Below the pieces are notes generated by a model. The model saw only the letters and a list, made by a program, of their open reading frames with translations. It had not been told where the DNA came from and did not search any database. Source: UMGS1649 sp045652705 (GTDB lineage: Bacteria > Bacillota > Clostridia > TANB77 > CAG-465). Taken from it: 7,433 bases of DNA. The stretch covers positions 1-7,433 of the forward strand of contig JAZRUV010000030.1 of the NCBI GenBank assembly GCA_045652705.1. Direction: 5' to 3'. The position numbers were made by a program, and so were the translations under genes. Positions 5,982-7,433 of the stretch are shown piece after piece. Position 1 is the first letter of the stretch; each line of letters opens with the position of its first letter.

Positions 5982-7253
5982 ATGGCAAAAGAAATGGTAT
6001 ATTTTAATGCAACAAAACAAATTGAAACAATAACAATACATTATAATGAAAAACTAGATGGAACTTTTGTAGAAGATGTAGCAAAAAGTATAAAAGATAT
6101 TGCAAAAAAAATGAGCAAAGTAGATTTGAAAACACCTAGAGAATTTGATGAGATAAAAGTGTTTGTATATCCAAGCAAACAGCTATTTTATAAAGTGTTT
6201 GGTGGTGAGATTGAAAAACGTTTTTATGCAAGACGCCGTTCTACAGAAGATTTATATGTAGTTCAAGATGCTGAGGGTAACATACACATAGTTTCTCCTA
6301 GAGGTATGGCTCAGGAAAAAAGAGACGAGTTTAAAAAAATACTTGTCATGAAAGTGCTTGGCGAATATATGGAAGAAAAGGAAAAACAAAGTGCGTTAAG
6401 ACTTTTAAAAGCATCAATGATGCCTAAAGAGGAAGAAAAAGAAGAGATAGAGGAAGAAGAAATTGAACAAGATGATGAGCCAGAAGTAGAGGAAGAAGAG
6501 CAAGAGCTAGAAGAGGAACAAGAGGAAGAGTTTGATGAGCCAGAGGAAATAGGACAAGATGATGAACTGGATATAGAAGAACTTGCTGAGGACGAAATAG
6601 AACAAGATGAGATTGACGAACAAGGATTAAATGAAATAATTGAGGCAGAAGCTGCAATGGAGCAAATTGATGAATCTAATCAAGCCGAACATCAAAAGGA
6701 CGAAACTAAACCTGAAGAAAACAAAACACTTGTAAAGAATGAGGCCCAACAATGGCTAAGTATAGGTTGGCTAGCCTTTGTTAGAGGAAGATTAAAAAAA
6801 GAGAAAGATATAAAAAAATTTGCTGAAAGCATATCTAAAAATGGAGTAAAAAAATTAGGGCAATTGTCTCAAGGAAAATGGTATGAGGAATATAACTACA
6901 ATGAGGAATATGCATGTGCATGGGTAGAATGTATCATATCTACTTATGGTATGAAAAAGTTTATACAGTATTATGAAAACCCTAAAGATATTAAAAGAAT
7001 ATTTGGTGTATCTAAATATATATTTGAATCTCAAGTTAAAGCATATATAAAAGAAAAATACAAAGATAATGAAAAAGTTTTAAATATAACAGAAGATATA
7101 AAATTAGAGGAGATTATAGAAGATAAAACACAAGAAAAAGAAAAATCTCAATCTATAACTGAGATTATAGCTTTGTATTTTGCGCCAAATGGTGGTGTTA
7201 ATATAACAAGTGATAAAGAAGTTGAACAACCTGAAATTAAGGAAATAATATAA
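5982..7253 (+). CDS. Gluzincin/peptidase-MA-like protein without zinc ligands, with a long acidic insertion
   Basis: This is a 423-aa cytoplasmic-looking protein (no signal peptide or membrane segment). Residues 1-147 resemble the N-terminal half of peptidase-MA-like metallopeptidases: the FDEIKVFVYPSKQLFYKVFGG strand-helix (55-75), then LYVVQDAEGNIHIVSP (91-106). The helix that should carry HExxH reads ILVMKVLGEYM (120-130) with no His. Residues 149-247 are a Glu/Asp-rich, low-complexity insertion. Residues 255-360 resume the fold: QQWLSIGWLAFVRG (256-269) corresponds to the usual WLsEGlA motif with the Glu ligand replaced by Ile, and NEEYACAWVECIISTYGMKKFIQYYENPKDIKRIFGVSKYIFESQVKAYIK has the typical tail pattern, written here in summary form only at 308-357. 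The final 60 residues are charged and variable. The start has only a modest AAGG (5971-5974). The fold call is by pattern; the enzyme is almost certainly inactive and its role is unknown. Confidence 0.8.
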   Translation: MAKEMVYFNATKQIETITIHYNEKLDGTFVEDVAKSIKDIAKKMSKVDLKTPREFDEIKVFVYPSKQLFYKVFGGEIEKRFYARRRSTEDLYVVQDAEGNIHIVSPRGMAQEKRDEFKKILVMKVLGEYMEEKEKQSALRLLKASMMPKEEEKEEIEEEEIEQDDEPEVEEEEQELEEEQEEEFDEPEEIGQDDELDIEELAEDEIEQDEIDEQGLNEIIEAEAAMEQIDESNQAEHQKDETKPEENKTLVKNEAQQWLSIGWLAFVRGRLKKEKDIKKFAESISKNGVKKLGQLSQGKWYEEYNYNEEYACAWVECIISTYGMKKFIQYYENPKDIKRIFGVSKYIFESQVKAYIKEKYKDNEKVLNITEDIKLEEIIEDKTQEKEKSQSITEIIALYFAPNGGVNITSDKEVEQPEIKEII

Positions 7254-7261
7254 CAAAAAAT

Positions 7262-7301
7262 AAAAATGGAAGTTGATGTGAAAACATTGACTTTCATTTT
7301 T
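7262..7301 (+). terminator. Rho-independent terminator of the 423-aa gene
   Basis: An 18-bp stem (7262-7279 with 7284-7301, three G-U wobbles) closes on a GAAA tetraloop. The 3' arm ends in TTTTT and continues ATTTAG. It begins 9 bases after the stop codon. The matching A5 on the left makes it possibly bidirectional. Confidence 0.85.
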
Positions 7302-7319
7302 ATTTAGTATAAACTAAAT
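7302..7319. repeat. Small inverted repeat after the terminator
   Basis: ATTTAGT-ATAA-ACTAAAT is a perfect 7-bp inverted repeat between the terminator and the next ribosome site. It could be an operator for the following small ORF, or chance in AT-rich DNA. CATAAT (7321-7326) nearby could be a -10 box, but no -35 is at the right distance. Confidence 0.25.
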
Positions 7320-7343
7320 GCATAATAAAGGGGAATAAAACAA

Positions 7344-7409
7344 ATGAAAAACGCTGAAAGCCTTGGGGCTGTAACACACACACACACACACACACACAAT
7401 ATTATATAA
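7344..7409 (+). CDS. Small ORF with a Thr-His repeat (21 aa), hypothetical
   Basis: ATG at 7344 is preceded by AAAGGGG (7327-7333). It encodes MKNAESLGAV, then four Thr-His pairs from the AC repeat, then NII and a TAA stop at 7407-7409. Shifting the frame by one repeat unit in either direction leaves it open to the end of the window, so this may be the off state of a longer gene whose remainder is outside. It may also be non-coding. I do not recognise the product. Confidence 0.3.
   Translation: MKNAESLGAVTHTHTHTHNII
7374..7398 (+). repeat. (AC)12 dinucleotide microsatellite
   Basis: Twenty-five bases of uninterrupted AC repeat lie inside the small ORF. Dinucleotide tracts of this length are rare in bacterial genomes and prone to slipped-strand changes of two bases, which alter the reading frame. 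Confidence 0.95.
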
Positions 7410-7414
7410 ACAAA

Positions 7415-7429
7415 CACTACAAAGTAGTG
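7415..7429 (+). other. Stem-loop CACTAC-AAA-GTAGTG at the window edge
   Basis: A perfect 6-bp stem with a 3-nt loop lies 16 bases after the AC repeat. No T tract is visible before the window ends, so its role is unclear. Confidence 0.3.
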
Positions 7430-7433
7430 GCGC

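Noticed and set aside
6424..6657. Minus-strand Leu-rich open frame of 77 aa
   Set aside because: It is simply the complement of the Glu/Asp codon-rich insertion in the plus-strand gene; composition alone explains it.
7374..7398. CRISPR-like or tandem protein repeat
   Set aside because: It is a simple AC dinucleotide run, without repeat-spacer structure.

Overview
The window looks like a chromosomal segment of a low-GC Gram-positive bacterium, most likely a Clostridia-type Firmicute. The base composition is AT-rich, codons favour AGA and ATA, Shine-Dalgarno sites are strong (AGGAGG, AAAGGAG), and TGG encodes Trp under the standard bacterial code. A TGTCGAA motif matching the Spo0A box is compatible with a spore-forming lineage, but I cannot name a species.

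Layout from left to right: (1) A tnpB gene of the IS200/IS605/IS607 type (21-1295, +). No tnpA is visible, and the 3' end carries hairpins where the guide (omega) RNA of such genes normally lies. (2) A short intergenic stretch with a perfect hairpin whose A7/T7 tract makes it a terminator only for the minus strand. (3) A complete uvrA (1409-4231, +), the damage-recognition ATPase of nucleotide excision repair and the only clear housekeeping gene here. (4) A strong hairpin (4287-4322) ending uvrA, followed by a promoter-like sequence with an embedded Spo0A box. (5) An IS110-family insertion sequence on the minus strand (about 4359-5819) with a frameshifted DEDD transposase gene, near-identical inverted ends, an outward-facing promoter at its right end and a foldable noncoding region upstream of the transposase, where a bridge/seek RNA could be encoded. 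(6) A hairpin-rich leader and a 423-aa protein (5982-7253, +) that I read as a degenerate gluzincin-like (peptidase-MA-type) protein without the zinc ligands and with a roughly 100-residue acidic insertion. (7) An excellent rho-independent terminator, then a tiny ORF interrupted by an (AC)12 microsatellite.

uvrA is thus flanked by remnants of two unrelated kinds of RNA-guided mobile element: TnpB (RNA-guided nuclease) and IS110 (RNA-guided recombinase). Neither is expected to cooperate with UvrA. The IS110 copy appears to have landed at the start point of the Spo0A-box promoter, so it may have separated that promoter from the 423-aa gene. The most distinctive items are the IS110 ends and putative guide RNA, the TnpB with a substituted RuvC-II glutamate, the acidic pseudo-peptidase and the dinucleotide-repeat ORF. 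No whole new defence or biosynthetic system is visible.
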